A stretch of 64,000 nucleotides of DNA, taken from contig NZ_CP116413.1 of NCBI RefSeq assembly GCF_030064675.1, positions 1,087,001-1,151,000 of the forward strand, read 5' to 3'. The translations under genes and the position numbers were made by a program. Origin of the DNA: Crossiella sp. CA-258035. GTDB taxonomy: Bacteria > Actinomycetota > Actinomycetes > Mycobacteriales > Pseudonocardiaceae. Below are positions 36,388 to 45,339 of this stretch, piece by piece. The notes below the pieces were generated by a model, which made no database searches, was not told the origin of the DNA, and was given only the letters and a program-made list of their open reading frames with translations. The first letter of the stretch is position 1, and every line of letters starts with the position of its first letter.

Positions 36388-37401
36388 TCAGCCGGCGTTG
36401 GCTCGGTTGGCCCTGGCCAGCAACCACAACAGGAACGGCGCCCCGATCACGCCGGTCACCACGCCGACCGGGAGCTCGGCCGGTAGCAGGGTCCGCGCGA
36501 TCAGGTCGCTGACGAGCAGGAGCAGGGACCCGGCCAGCCCGGAGGCCAGCACGGGCGGGGTGGCCGACCGGCACAGCCGCAGCGCGAGCTGCGGGGAGAC
36601 CAGTGCGACGAAGACGATCGGCCCGGCCGCCGCGGTGGCGACCGCGGCCAGCCCGACCGCGACCAGGCCGAGGGACAGCCTGGCCCGCTGCACCGGGATG
36701 CCGAGTCCGGTGGCGGTGTCGTCGTTGAACTGCAAGGCATCCAGCCAGCCGCGCAGCAGCAGGGTGAGCGGCAGCAGCAGCACCACGGCCACCGCGATCC
36801 AGGTGACGTGGCCGAAGTTGCGGGCGTTGAGCGTGCCGGTGAGCCAGACCATCGCGCCCTGCGCGTCGTAGACACCCAGGCGCAGCAACAGATAACTGGT
36901 CGCGCCGGTGCACAGCGCCTGCACGCCGATGCCGACCAGCACGATCCGGTAGCCGGTGCTGCCTTGCTTCCAGGCGAGTGTGTACACGGCGAAGGCTGAG
37001 GCCAGCGAGCCGAGCAGGGCCAGCAGCGGCACGCCGAGCCCGCCGCCGACGCCGAGCGCGGTGCCCGCGACCACCACCACGTTCGCGCCGCCGGTGATGC
37101 CGATCAGGTCCGGGCTGGCCAGCGGGTTGCGGGTGAGGGACTGGAACAGCGCGCCCGCGACGCCGAAGGCCAAACCCACCAGCAGGCCGACCAGCGCGCG
37201 CGGCAGCCGGAGCTCCCGCACCACCAGCAGGGTGGAGTAGTCGCCGATGCCGCCGAGTGCGGCCACCACCTCGTCCAGGCCGAGCTGGAACTCGCCGGTG
37301 GCCAGACTGACGCAGAACATCAGCAGGGTCAGCGCGGCCAGCAGCACCGACACCGCGCTCACGCGGGCCCGGTTGCCGAGTTTCACAGGGGTAGTGGTCA
37401 C
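36388..37401 (-). CDS. FecCD-family iron-siderophore permease (second subunit)
   Basis: The 337-aa protein has about nine or ten hydrophobic segments and the FecCD signatures ALFQSLTRNPLASPDLIGITGGAN and AAGPIVFVALVSPQLALRL. It forms the membrane channel with the other permease. Its start follows the upstream permease stop by only 3 nt. An ATP-binding subunit is not encoded next to it. Confidence 0.92.
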   Translation of the reverse strand: MTTTPVKLGNRARVSAVSVLLAALTLLMFCVSLATGEFQLGLDEVVAALGGIGDYSTLLVVRELRLPRALVGLLVGLAFGVAGALFQSLTRNPLASPDLIGITGGANVVVVAGTALGVGGGLGVPLLALLGSLASAFAVYTLAWKQGSTGYRIVLVGIGVQALCTGATSYLLLRLGVYDAQGAMVWLTGTLNARNFGHVTWIAVAVVLLLPLTLLLRGWLDALQFNDDTATGLGIPVQRARLSLGLVAVGLAAVATAAAGPIVFVALVSPQLALRLCRSATPPVLASGLAGSLLLLVSDLIARTLLPAELPVGVVTGVIGAPFLLWLLARANRANAG

Positions 37402-37404
37402 CGA

Positions 37405-38451
37405 TCACAGCTCCGGGAGGCGCTGGCGGCGGACCAGCGCGATGAAGAAGGGCGCGCCGAGGAAGGCGACGATGATGCCGACCTGGAGCTCCTCCGGCCT
37501 GGCCAGCACCCGGCCGAGGATGTCCGCGCCCAGCAACAGGATCGGCGCGATCACCGCCGAGTAGACCAGCACCCAGCGGTGGTCGGGGCCGGTGATGATC
37601 CGGGCCATGTGCGGCACCACCAGGCCGATGAACACCATCGGCCCGCAGGCGGCCGCGGCCGATCCGGCGAGCAGGGTGATCGCGAGCACCGAGACCAGCC
37701 GGATTCGGCCGACGTTGCGGCCCAGCGCCCTGGCCACGTCCTCGCCGAGGGCCAGGCTGTTCAGCGCCGGGCTGACCGCGAGCGCGAGCACCGCGCCGAC
37801 GAGCAGGAACGGCAGCAGTTGGTAGAGCACCCTCGGGTCCTGGCCGTTGATCGCGCCGACCGCCCAGAACCGGTAGCGGTCCAGGGTGGCCGCGTCCAGC
37901 AGCAGCACCGCGGAGACCATCGAGTTGAGCATCGCCGAGACCGCGGCCCCGGCCAGCGCGAGCTTGGCCGGGCGGGCGCCGTCCCGGCCCAGGCTGCCCA
38001 GGCCGAAGACCACCACGGTGGCCACCAGCGCGCCCGCGAAGGCGAACCAGACGTAGCCGTAGAAGGAGGCGATCCCGCCGAAGAGCGCGGACAGCGTCAC
38101 GCCGAAGGCCGCGCCCGAGGTGACGCCGAGGATTCCCGGGTCCGCCAACGGGTTGCGGGTCACGCCCTGCATCAGCGCGCCGGCCAGGCCGAGCGCCGCG
38201 CCGACCGCGAGACCGAAGCCGGTGCGCGGCATCCGCAGCCCGCGCACGATCGCCTCGGCCTCCGGGCTCTCCGGCCGGAACACCGCGGTGAACACCTCGC
38301 CGAAGCCCAGGTCGGTGGTGCCCACCATGATGGACAGCACGCACACCAGCAGCAGCACACCGAGGGCGAGGAGCAACCCGAGTGGGCGCGACAGACCGGC
38401 CCCTGACGACCGCCCGGTCGCCACGGGCTGCCGCTTTTCGACCGTGGTCAC
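37405..38451 (-). CDS. FecCD-family iron-siderophore permease (first subunit)
   Basis: This 348-aa protein has the family motifs ALMQGVTRNPLADPGILGVTSGAAFG and ACGPMVFIGLVVPHMAR and about nine or ten transmembrane segments. I place the start at GTG 38451: TATCCT lies exactly 6 nt upstream with no ribosome site, and the longer frame to 38733 runs across the iron box and the opposite RNHCP gene. It is the first gene of the uptake operon and is the gene most directly controlled by the iron box. Confidence 0.9.
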   Translation of the reverse strand: MTTVEKRQPVATGRSSGAGLSRPLGLLLALGVLLLVCVLSIMVGTTDLGFGEVFTAVFRPESPEAEAIVRGLRMPRTGFGLAVGAALGLAGALMQGVTRNPLADPGILGVTSGAAFGVTLSALFGGIASFYGYVWFAFAGALVATVVVFGLGSLGRDGARPAKLALAGAAVSAMLNSMVSAVLLLDAATLDRYRFWAVGAINGQDPRVLYQLLPFLLVGAVLALAVSPALNSLALGEDVARALGRNVGRIRLVSVLAITLLAGSAAAACGPMVFIGLVVPHMARIITGPDHRWVLVYSAVIAPILLLGADILGRVLARPEELQVGIIVAFLGAPFFIALVRRQRLPEL

Positions 38452-38455
38452 CCGG

Positions 38456-38474
38456 TGAGGATAGCCATGCCTAA
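38456..38474. promoter_or_regulatory. Iron box overlapping divergent starts
   Basis: Read on the minus strand, TTAGGCATGGCTATCCTCA matches the iron-box consensus TTAGGTTAGGCTAACCTAA at about 14 of 19 positions. It covers the -10 box TATCCT (38463-38458) of the permease operon and the ATG (38467) of the divergent RNHCP gene. An iron-loaded IdeR/DmdR protein bound here would block the permease promoter. Confidence 0.72.
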
Positions 38475-38811
38475 CTACCGCGACGCGTCCGAAACCGGCG
38501 GCGAGGCCGCCCGGTTCACCCGGCGGATCGAGGACTTCACCTGCGGTCACTGCGAACGCACGGTCCGTGGCAACGGCTACACCAACCACTGCCCGCACTG
38601 CCTGTGGTCCCGGCACGTCGACATCAACCCCGGTGACCGGGCCGCGACCTGCGGCGGACTGATGCCGCCGGTGGCCGCCGGCATCCACAAGGACGCCTAC
38701 TTCGTGGTCCAGCGCTGCGAGAAGTGCGGCCATCAGCGGCGCAACAAGACCTCCCCGAGGGACAGCAGGGAGACGATCCTCACGTACTTCGGCCGACCCA
38801 TCCCGGGCTGA
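38467..38811 (+). CDS. RNHCP-domain zinc-binding protein
   Basis: The 114-aa protein carries the RNHCP-type motif YTNHCPHCLWSRHVD with further CxxC pairs (TCGHCERTV, QRCEKCGHQRRN), so it probably binds zinc and nucleic acid. The family is widespread in bacteria and has no established function. The ATG lies inside the iron box of the divergent uptake operon, so its expression may also depend on iron. Its last 32 nt overlap the convergent FUSC gene. Confidence 0.75.
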   Translation: MPNYRDASETGGEAARFTRRIEDFTCGHCERTVRGNGYTNHCPHCLWSRHVDINPGDRAATCGGLMPPVAAGIHKDAYFVVQRCEKCGHQRRNKTSPRDSRETILTYFGRPIPG

Positions 38812-40657
38812 GCGCGGCGGTCGCGCTGCGCAGGCTGACCACGTCCGCGGCCAGGCTGTCGATCAGCAGCCGCTGCTCCTCGGTGCGCGGCTCTGGCGGT
38901 TCCGCGACCTCGGTGCTGTCGCTGAGCGCGCGCACCAGCCAGTCCAGGGTGTCCCTGGTCAGCGCCACGTCCCCGCCGTGCATGAGCAGTCCCGCGGTGC
39001 CGCTGCGCAGCCCGCGCAGCGCGTCGTCGGCCTGGGCCAGCGCGGCCCGGTTGGCCTCGGTGTCGTCCCGGCCCTTGAGCTGGCCGCCGAGCAGCTCGTG
39101 CAGCTGCGCCGAGGACCGCCGCTGCTGCCGGACCAGCCCGGGCACGTCGACCTCCGCCCGGCTGCGGCCCAGCTGCCCGGCGATCGAGGTCAGCCCGGCC
39201 CGCGCGCCCTCGGTGGCCCGGCGCAGCCGCTCCAGCGGGGCCGGGGTGCGCATACCGGGCACCACCGCGAAGCCGAACAGCAGTCCGATGCCGACCGCGA
39301 GCAGGATCAGCAGCACGTACTCCACCAGCACCGGTACCGGGTCCAGGTGCCGGGTGGTGGCGTTCATGCCGACCAGCATCAGCACCATGCAGGCGTTGAA
39401 GACGATCGGATAGCGCTGCTGGAAGCCGAACCCGACCAGCATGGTGACCAGTCCCAGCGGCATCAGCACCGCCTGCGGCAGCAGCCACAGCACGGCGGCC
39501 AGCGCGAGCGCGCCGAGCAGCGTGCCTGCCGCGCGCTGCCAGGCCTTGAGCGCGCTGGCCCGCCAGTCCGGCTGCATGATCATGAACACCGCCATCAGGA
39601 AGGACGGCATCAGCGGGTCGCCCGGTCGCTGGGCGGCGATGACCAGCGCGAGCAGCACACCGAGTGCGCAGCGCAGCGCGTGCCGGAACTGCGCGGACTG
39701 CCAGGAGATCGCCTCGGCCAGCCGCGCGCCCGGGTACTCCGCGCCGAGCCGGGAGTTCGCCGGGGTCCGGTCCCGCCCGGCCAGCGCGGCCCGCACCCGG
39801 TCCAGCCCGTCCCACAGCGTGTCCACCATCGCTGAGGTCGCCCCCGGCAGTTCAGCGGGAGTCGCGGGCCGCTCCGGCGCGGGCGCGTCTCCGCCGTCGA
39901 CCACCACCGCGGCCAGCGCGGCGGCCTCGGCCTTGGCCGCCTCCAGCACCGCGCGCAGCTCAGCCGCCACCGGCTCGGGCAGCTGCTCGGCCCGGTCGGT
40001 GAGCAGGAACAGCTTGGTGCGGTAGCGCAGCCCGCCGTCGAGCACCTGACCCAGCCAGGTGCGCTGCCGGTCGCCGCGCCAGGCCCGGATCGCCGCGTCC
40101 GGCCCGCGCGGCCCGGCCTCGGTGAGCACCCCGGCCACCGCGGTCCTGGTCGGCTTGTCCGGATCCCGCAGCCCGGCCAGCAACCGCAACAGGATCACCA
40201 CGCCCGAGCCCAGCGCGGGCGCGGCCACCACCTGCCAGAGGCTCGCGGTGCCGGTGGTCTGGAAGGCGTAGCCGAACAGCGCGCCCATGCCCAGCCCGAG
40301 CCCGACGGTGATGAACCGGGGCCCGAACGTGGGCAGCAGCGACACCGCGAACACGACCACGGTGAGCACCGCGATGGCCGCCACCACCGACACCTCGGCC
40401 AGCAGCCGCGGCCCGGCCACCACCAGCACCATCGCCGGGGCGAACACCGCGAGCAGCTTCAGATCCGGCCACAGCGCGCCGCCGAAGGCCGCGATCAGGC
40501 AGAACATCGCCGACAGCGCGCCGAGCACCGCGGCTGGCCCGAGCCCGGCCAGGAAGCCGAGCCCGGCCACCCCGCCGATGACCACGACCATCATCACCGG
40601 CAGCATCACGGGCGAAGGGCCGGACCGGGGTGCGCTGGTACTCACCCGGCCGATCAT
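38780..40657 (-). CDS. FUSC-family membrane protein
   Basis: The 625-aa protein has two hydrophobic blocks of about five or six segments each (about residues 15-165 and 335-455) and cytoplasmic helical regions after each, as in FUSC/aromatic-acid-exporter (AaeB/YccS-like) proteins. These are thought to export aromatic or toxic compounds. It lies 13 nt after the EccC-like gene on the same strand, so it is probably the third gene of that operon, which is an unusual partner for a type VII secretion ATPase. Confidence 0.8.
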   Translation of the reverse strand: MIGRVSTSAPRSGPSPVMLPVMMVVVIGGVAGLGFLAGLGPAAVLGALSAMFCLIAAFGGALWPDLKLLAVFAPAMVLVVAGPRLLAEVSVVAAIAVLTVVVFAVSLLPTFGPRFITVGLGLGMGALFGYAFQTTGTASLWQVVAAPALGSGVVILLRLLAGLRDPDKPTRTAVAGVLTEAGPRGPDAAIRAWRGDRQRTWLGQVLDGGLRYRTKLFLLTDRAEQLPEPVAAELRAVLEAAKAEAAALAAVVVDGGDAPAPERPATPAELPGATSAMVDTLWDGLDRVRAALAGRDRTPANSRLGAEYPGARLAEAISWQSAQFRHALRCALGVLLALVIAAQRPGDPLMPSFLMAVFMIMQPDWRASALKAWQRAAGTLLGALALAAVLWLLPQAVLMPLGLVTMLVGFGFQQRYPIVFNACMVLMLVGMNATTRHLDPVPVLVEYVLLILLAVGIGLLFGFAVVPGMRTPAPLERLRRATEGARAGLTSIAGQLGRSRAEVDVPGLVRQQRRSSAQLHELLGGQLKGRDDTEANRAALAQADDALRGLRSGTAGLLMHGGDVALTRDTLDWLVRALSDSTEVAEPPEPRTEEQRLLIDSLAADVVSLRSATAALSPGWVGRST

Positions 40658-40670
40658 GCCCCACCAGCGG

Positions 40671-42953
40671 CTACTCGACCGGCACCCAGCCCACCTGCAC
40701 CAGCTGCGTCGTCTGGTGGTCCCGCCACAGCTGCGCGCGCCCCGGCGGCGAGGCGTACGGCAGCAGCCCGGTGATCACGTCCGGGGTGTCCGGGTTGCCG
40801 TTGAGCAGCAGGGTCAGCGTGTCGTTGAAGTCCAGCGCGGACAGCAGCGGGTCGGTGCGGCGCAGGTAGCTGCCGGCCAGCACCAGGTGGAAGCCGATCC
40901 GCCGGGCGTCCGGCAGCAGGTCGGCCAGCACCTCCAGCACCCCGGCCTGCTGGGTGATCTCGTAGTCGTCGATCACCAGGTACACCTCGGGGCCGTTGCC
41001 CCTGCCCTCGTCCCGCCGCTTGACCAGGGACTCCCGGATCTCGTCGATCGGCACCGACATCTTGCTGGTCTGGGTCAGGTAGGTGAGCAGCCACTCGTTG
41101 GGCACCGAACCGAGCCAGTTGCGCTTGGGGTCGATCCCCGCCACCAGGGCCTGCTCCGGGGTGGTCGCGGCGGTGAGGTTGTGCAGCAGCGCGCGCAGCA
41201 CCGCGGTCCGCCCGCTGCCGTAGTCGCCGAAGCACAGCAGGTGCTGCTTCAGGCCGAGCCCGAAGCCGTTCAGCTCGCCCTCGATCACGCCCAGCGGCCA
41301 GCGCTCGTTCTTGGGCACCTCGGTCAGCGGCACCTCGGCGGGCAGCGGCAGCAGCTGCTTGGGTCGCGCGCCGGTCCAGGCCGCGTTGATGGCCGTCACC
41401 GGGTCCGGCTGGTCCTGGAACCGCGGCAGCGCGGCCAGGAAGTGCTCGCCCTGGTAGGTCAGCCCGTGCCCGATGCCCGGCAGCTCCTTGGCCTTGACCG
41501 GGTCCACCGCGGAGAAGTGCGGCGCGGACAGCCCCAGCTCCAGCCTGCTGCTGAACGCATCGGCCAGCGGCTGCTCCAGCTCGCTCCAGCGGTTGATGCC
41601 CAGCAGCACGTGCACGTTCACCCCCGGCCCTCGGTTGATGAGGTCGTACACCGCGTCGTAGGCGTGCGGGTAGCGGCGCAGGCCGTACCAGCCGTGCACC
41701 AGCACCACCACCGCGCCGGGCTCGGCCGCCCCGGTCCCGTCCCGCCTGGCCCGTTCCCGCCGGTCGATCAGCGCGTTGAGCTCGTTGGCCGCGTGCCAGA
41801 TGAGCGCGTAGTCCTGGTAGGCGGCGGCCACCCTGGTGTGCGGCAGGCCGCGCAGCGGCAGCAGCGACTCGCCCGCGAAGTCCAGCACGTACAGCTGGAG
41901 GTGCGCCGGCGTGTTGGCCAGGGCCAGGCTGAGCGCGGCGTTGTGCAGCACCTCGGCCACCCCGGCCGCCGGATCACCGACCACCAGCGCGTGACCGTCT
42001 CCTGTGGACAGTTCCAGCCGGTGCTGCTCCCGCCTTCGCTCCGCGGGCCGGTCCACCAGGCCGACGATGGGGGAGAGCCTCGGCTCGCCGGGGATGTGCA
42101 GGCCGAGCTGATCGTCGGTGGCCGTCGGCGGCAGCAGCACGTCCAGGCTCATCCGCTCGCGCAGCGGCGGCAGCAGCAGCGGTTCCGGGATGGCGGCCGT
42201 GCCGGTGAGCCCGGCCAGCGCCTCGGCCACCTGCGCGGCGGGCAGCGGCTGGCAGGTGACCGGGTCCTGGCCGGTGGCCCAGAGCACCAGGTCGCTGTCC
42301 CTGGTGTTGAGCTCGAAGCCGAAGTGCTTGGGCAGCCCCGAAGGCAGGTCGGTGACCTGGTCCAGCACCGCGACCAGGTGCACGCCCTGGTCCCGCCAAC
42401 CGGCCGCCTCGTCCCTGATCACCTCGACCAGTCCGGGCGCCAGCCGCTCCAGCCTGCTGAACCGGTTGAGCACCACGACCAGCGAGGTCATCGGGTCCAG
42501 CTCCGGGTCGTAGTGCCGGGCCCGCTCGTAGTCGTGCTGGGTGCGCATCTTGCGCTGCCGCAACAGCTCCGCCCGCCGAAGGCTCTCCGCGCGCAGCGCC
42601 TGCACCACGTGCCGGGCCGCGTCCGCGCCGGTGAGCAGGTGCGCCAGCTGCGGCGCCCGCTCGAACTCCTCGAACACCGCGCCGTGGCCCGCGTCCAGCA
42701 GGAACAGGTTCAACGTGTCCGGCGAGTGCGCCGTCACCAGGCCCAGCAACAGTTGGCGCACCGCGGCGTCCCGGTTGGCCTCACCGAAGCCGGTGACCAG
42801 CCCGTGCGCGCCGATCCCGCCCAGCGACGGCGGTTTCAGGTCCACCTCGACCGGCTGACCGTCCACAGTGGACCCAACCGCGACCCGCAGCCGCTGCCCG
42901 ACCGGCCGCACCGGCCAGCCCGCCTCCGTCACATCTCCCCCTACACCGTCCAT
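40671..42953 (-). CDS. Soluble EccC-like protein A, all three ATPase sites degenerate
   Basis: This 760-aa protein lacks the N-terminal membrane helices of EccC but aligns by motif with its three FtsK/SpoIIIE-type domains. D1 (about 20-240) has GGIGAHGLVTG followed by GFGEANRDA instead of a GSGKS loop. D2 (about 275-475) has VVGDPAAGVAE but keeps LYVLDF. D3 (about 545-760) has CFGDYGSGRTAVLR, where R582 replaces the P-loop Lys, and VYLVIDDYE. The tail PPGRAQL resembles the EccC D3 end. ATG 42953 is chosen to match the paralogue; GTG 42983 is possible. It overlaps the upstream paralogue by 13 nt. Confidence 0.72.
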   Translation of the reverse strand: MDGVGGDVTEAGWPVRPVGQRLRVAVGSTVDGQPVEVDLKPPSLGGIGAHGLVTGFGEANRDAAVRQLLLGLVTAHSPDTLNLFLLDAGHGAVFEEFERAPQLAHLLTGADAARHVVQALRAESLRRAELLRQRKMRTQHDYERARHYDPELDPMTSLVVVLNRFSRLERLAPGLVEVIRDEAAGWRDQGVHLVAVLDQVTDLPSGLPKHFGFELNTRDSDLVLWATGQDPVTCQPLPAAQVAEALAGLTGTAAIPEPLLLPPLRERMSLDVLLPPTATDDQLGLHIPGEPRLSPIVGLVDRPAERRREQHRLELSTGDGHALVVGDPAAGVAEVLHNAALSLALANTPAHLQLYVLDFAGESLLPLRGLPHTRVAAAYQDYALIWHAANELNALIDRRERARRDGTGAAEPGAVVVLVHGWYGLRRYPHAYDAVYDLINRGPGVNVHVLLGINRWSELEQPLADAFSSRLELGLSAPHFSAVDPVKAKELPGIGHGLTYQGEHFLAALPRFQDQPDPVTAINAAWTGARPKQLLPLPAEVPLTEVPKNERWPLGVIEGELNGFGLGLKQHLLCFGDYGSGRTAVLRALLHNLTAATTPEQALVAGIDPKRNWLGSVPNEWLLTYLTQTSKMSVPIDEIRESLVKRRDEGRGNGPEVYLVIDDYEITQQAGVLEVLADLLPDARRIGFHLVLAGSYLRRTDPLLSALDFNDTLTLLLNGNPDTPDVITGLLPYASPPGRAQLWRDHQTTQLVQVGWVPVE

Positions 42954-45184
42954 GTCAGCTGCACCGTCTCCTCCGCCGTCCACCGCCGCGTGATCGCCCG
43001 CCCCGGCGGCAGCACCCTGGGCCGCACCCCGCTCACCGGGGTGACGTGCCGGTCGGCCCCGCTGAGCGAGAGCACGGTGGTGTCCTTGGGATCAAGCCCG
43101 CGCAGCACCGGATCCGTCTTCGCCGGGTACCGGCCAGCCGCGATCAGGTGGAACCCGGTCTTGGCCGCATCGGCCACCAGCGGCGCCAGCTGGTCCCGTT
43201 GCGCGGCCGCGAGGTAGTCGTAGTCGTCGATCACCAGGTACAGGTCCGGCCCGCGCCACTGCCCCTCGTGGTTCCGGCGCGGGGCCAGCGCGGTGCCGAT
43301 GTCCCGGACCGCCTCGTCGAACTGCGTGGCGGTGCGCACGTAGGAGATCAGCAAGCCCTCGCAGTCAGCGTTGAACCAGGTCCGCCCGTAGTCCACGCCG
43401 ACCACCCTGGCCTCCTCCGGCGTGCGCAGCGCGACCAGCCCGCGGATGAAGGACCTGATCAGCGTGCTCTTGCCGCTTTCCGGGTCGCCGAAGCACACCA
43501 GGTGCCGGTGCTGGAAGGTGAACGGCAGGCCGGAGCCCTCGGTCAGGCCGAGCTTGAAGTCCCGGTCGCCGCCGCCGATGTCGGCGAAGTTCACCTTGTA
43601 CGGCAACGCTTTCAGCCGCTGCACCGGGTGCGGCCAGGCCGCCGCGAGGTCCGGGGCCAGGTCCCGGGCCCGGTGCCGGGGACCGGCCAGCATGAACAGC
43701 GTGCCGTCGCCGGTCCGGCCGCGCATCGAGCCCAGCTCCGGCGGCCTGCCCGGCAGCGGGGAGCTGTCCGGATCGGCCAGTGCCAGTTCCAGCCGGTGCC
43801 GGAAAGCGCCGTGCAGCGCGGGTTCCACATCCGCCCACCGGTCCAGGCCGAGCAGCACGTGCACGCCGACGGCCTGCCCGCGCAGCACCAGCTGCCGCAG
43901 CACCGCGGCCAGCCCCGGATGCAGCTCGGCGTCGGGCCAGCCGTGCACCAGCACGAAGATCGCGGCAGGCTCCCCGGCCTCGGCGCGATCGGTGCGGTCC
44001 GGCAGCCGGTGGTAGAGCTGCTCGCGGTGCTTGACCAGCCCGGCCAGCTCGTCCCTGGTCTTGTCCCGCAGGCTGTCGTCCGCGCCGCTGACCGCCACCC
44101 GCACGTGTGGCAGGCCGCCGGCCAGCTCGGGCAGCGAGCTGCCGTTGAGGTCGAGCAGGTAGAGCCGCGCCCGCTCCGGCGTCCGGTGCAGCGCGATGGA
44201 CAGCGCGAAGCCGCTCAGCGCCCAGGCCAGCCCGGTGCCGACCAGCAGCACCTGCCCCTGTTCCACCATGACCCGGAACGGCTCGCCCCGCTCCGCGCCC
44301 AGCAGCTCGCCGACCGGCAGCGCGCTCGTCTCGCGCACCGCCCGCAACCCGTGCTCCTCGGTCTGCCGGAGCTCGACCAGGTTGGTGAAGTCGATCGTCT
44401 CGCGTGGCAGGAACGAACCCTCGGTCACCTTGGGCATGGTGGCCACCAGCGCCTGCACGTCCGGCGCGGCCTGCGGGGTGAACGCGACCGGCTCCCGCCC
44501 GGGCACCCGCAGCTCGGCGGCGTGGTCGGAAACGGCCAGCTCGAAGCCGAAGTAGCCGTCCAGCGCCGCGGGCACATCGGCGAGCCGGTCCTCCACCAGC
44601 AGCAGGTGCACGCCGTGGTCCCGCCAGGCCGCGCAGTGCCCGCGCAGCAGCTCGGTCAGCTCCGGCGACTCCCGGTGCAGCAGGCTGAGCCGGTGCAGCA
44701 CCAGCACCAGCGGCACGATCGGCGGCAGCTCCGGCTGGTAGTGCCGGGCCCGGTCGTAGTCGTGCAGGGTGCGCATGCCGTGCGTGCGCAACAGCCGCCT
44801 GCGCTGCGCCGAGGTCGCGGCCAGGGCCTCGACCAACAGCGCGAGGCTCTGCGGCTCGCGCACCGCGTGCTGGGCCCGCTGGTAGTCCCGGAAGAGCTCC
44901 GCCCGCTCGCCGTCGACCAGGCAGAGCTGCACGGTCTCCGGCGCGTGCGTGTCCAGCAGCCCGCACAGCACCGCGTGCAGCAGCTCGGTCCTGGCTCCGG
45001 CCGCGATGCCGGTCAGCAGGCCGTGCGCGCCGATCCCGCCCAGCGGCGGTGGTTTCAGGTCCACCTCGACCGGCTGACAGTCCACAGTGGACCCCACCGT
45101 CACCCGCAACCGCTGTGCCGCCGGTCGCGCCTGCCACTCCCTCAACCCGCGCCCCCCGTGCTCGCCGATCTTCGCCGCCCCCAT
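42941..45184 (-). CDS. Soluble EccC-like protein B, only D3 keeps a P-loop
   Basis: The 747-aa paralogue of protein A has the same layout without membrane helices. D1 reads GGIGAHGLLTGIAAGARTE and D2 reads LLVGTGLAWALSG, both without Walker A. D3 has an intact CFGDPESGKSTLIRSF (K572) and Walker B YLVIDDYD (D653, D654), then PPGRAIT near the end. In classical EccC the first domain is the active one; here the pattern is reversed. ATG 45184 is chosen because it gives an N terminus like protein A; ATG 45307 would add 41 unlike residues. It is the first gene of the operon with protein A and FUSC. Confidence 0.72.
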   Translation of the reverse strand: MGAAKIGEHGGRGLREWQARPAAQRLRVTVGSTVDCQPVEVDLKPPPLGGIGAHGLLTGIAAGARTELLHAVLCGLLDTHAPETVQLCLVDGERAELFRDYQRAQHAVREPQSLALLVEALAATSAQRRRLLRTHGMRTLHDYDRARHYQPELPPIVPLVLVLHRLSLLHRESPELTELLRGHCAAWRDHGVHLLLVEDRLADVPAALDGYFGFELAVSDHAAELRVPGREPVAFTPQAAPDVQALVATMPKVTEGSFLPRETIDFTNLVELRQTEEHGLRAVRETSALPVGELLGAERGEPFRVMVEQGQVLLVGTGLAWALSGFALSIALHRTPERARLYLLDLNGSSLPELAGGLPHVRVAVSGADDSLRDKTRDELAGLVKHREQLYHRLPDRTDRAEAGEPAAIFVLVHGWPDAELHPGLAAVLRQLVLRGQAVGVHVLLGLDRWADVEPALHGAFRHRLELALADPDSSPLPGRPPELGSMRGRTGDGTLFMLAGPRHRARDLAPDLAAAWPHPVQRLKALPYKVNFADIGGGDRDFKLGLTEGSGLPFTFQHRHLVCFGDPESGKSTLIRSFIRGLVALRTPEEARVVGVDYGRTWFNADCEGLLISYVRTATQFDEAVRDIGTALAPRRNHEGQWRGPDLYLVIDDYDYLAAAQRDQLAPLVADAAKTGFHLIAAGRYPAKTDPVLRGLDPKDTTVLSLSGADRHVTPVSGVRPRVLPPGRAITRRWTAEETVQLTWTV

Positions 45185-45339
45185 CTTCGCGCACCGCCCT
45201 GGCCGAAGGACTGCCCCCGCTTGGCGGAGCCGGTATCGGTCGCTCTGCGGATGGTGCAGAACCGGCCACAGCGTCAGACTGTCACCAGCATCCCCCGTAT
45301 CCGCCATTCAGGGGCTGGTCACAGGTTCGAACGTGTGAA

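Noticed and set aside
35399-38344. Very long minus-strand frame through the siderophore uptake genes
   Set aside because: It joins out-of-frame sequence of two permease genes to the binding-protein gene; the real starts have ribosome sites or -10 boxes and family motifs.
40287-43217. Long plus-strand frame opposite the EccC-like and FUSC genes
   Set aside because: Low-complexity Gln/Arg/His-rich translation, an antisense shadow of high-GC codon usage. The same applies to the frames at 4530-7460, 43046-45409 and 60822-61733.
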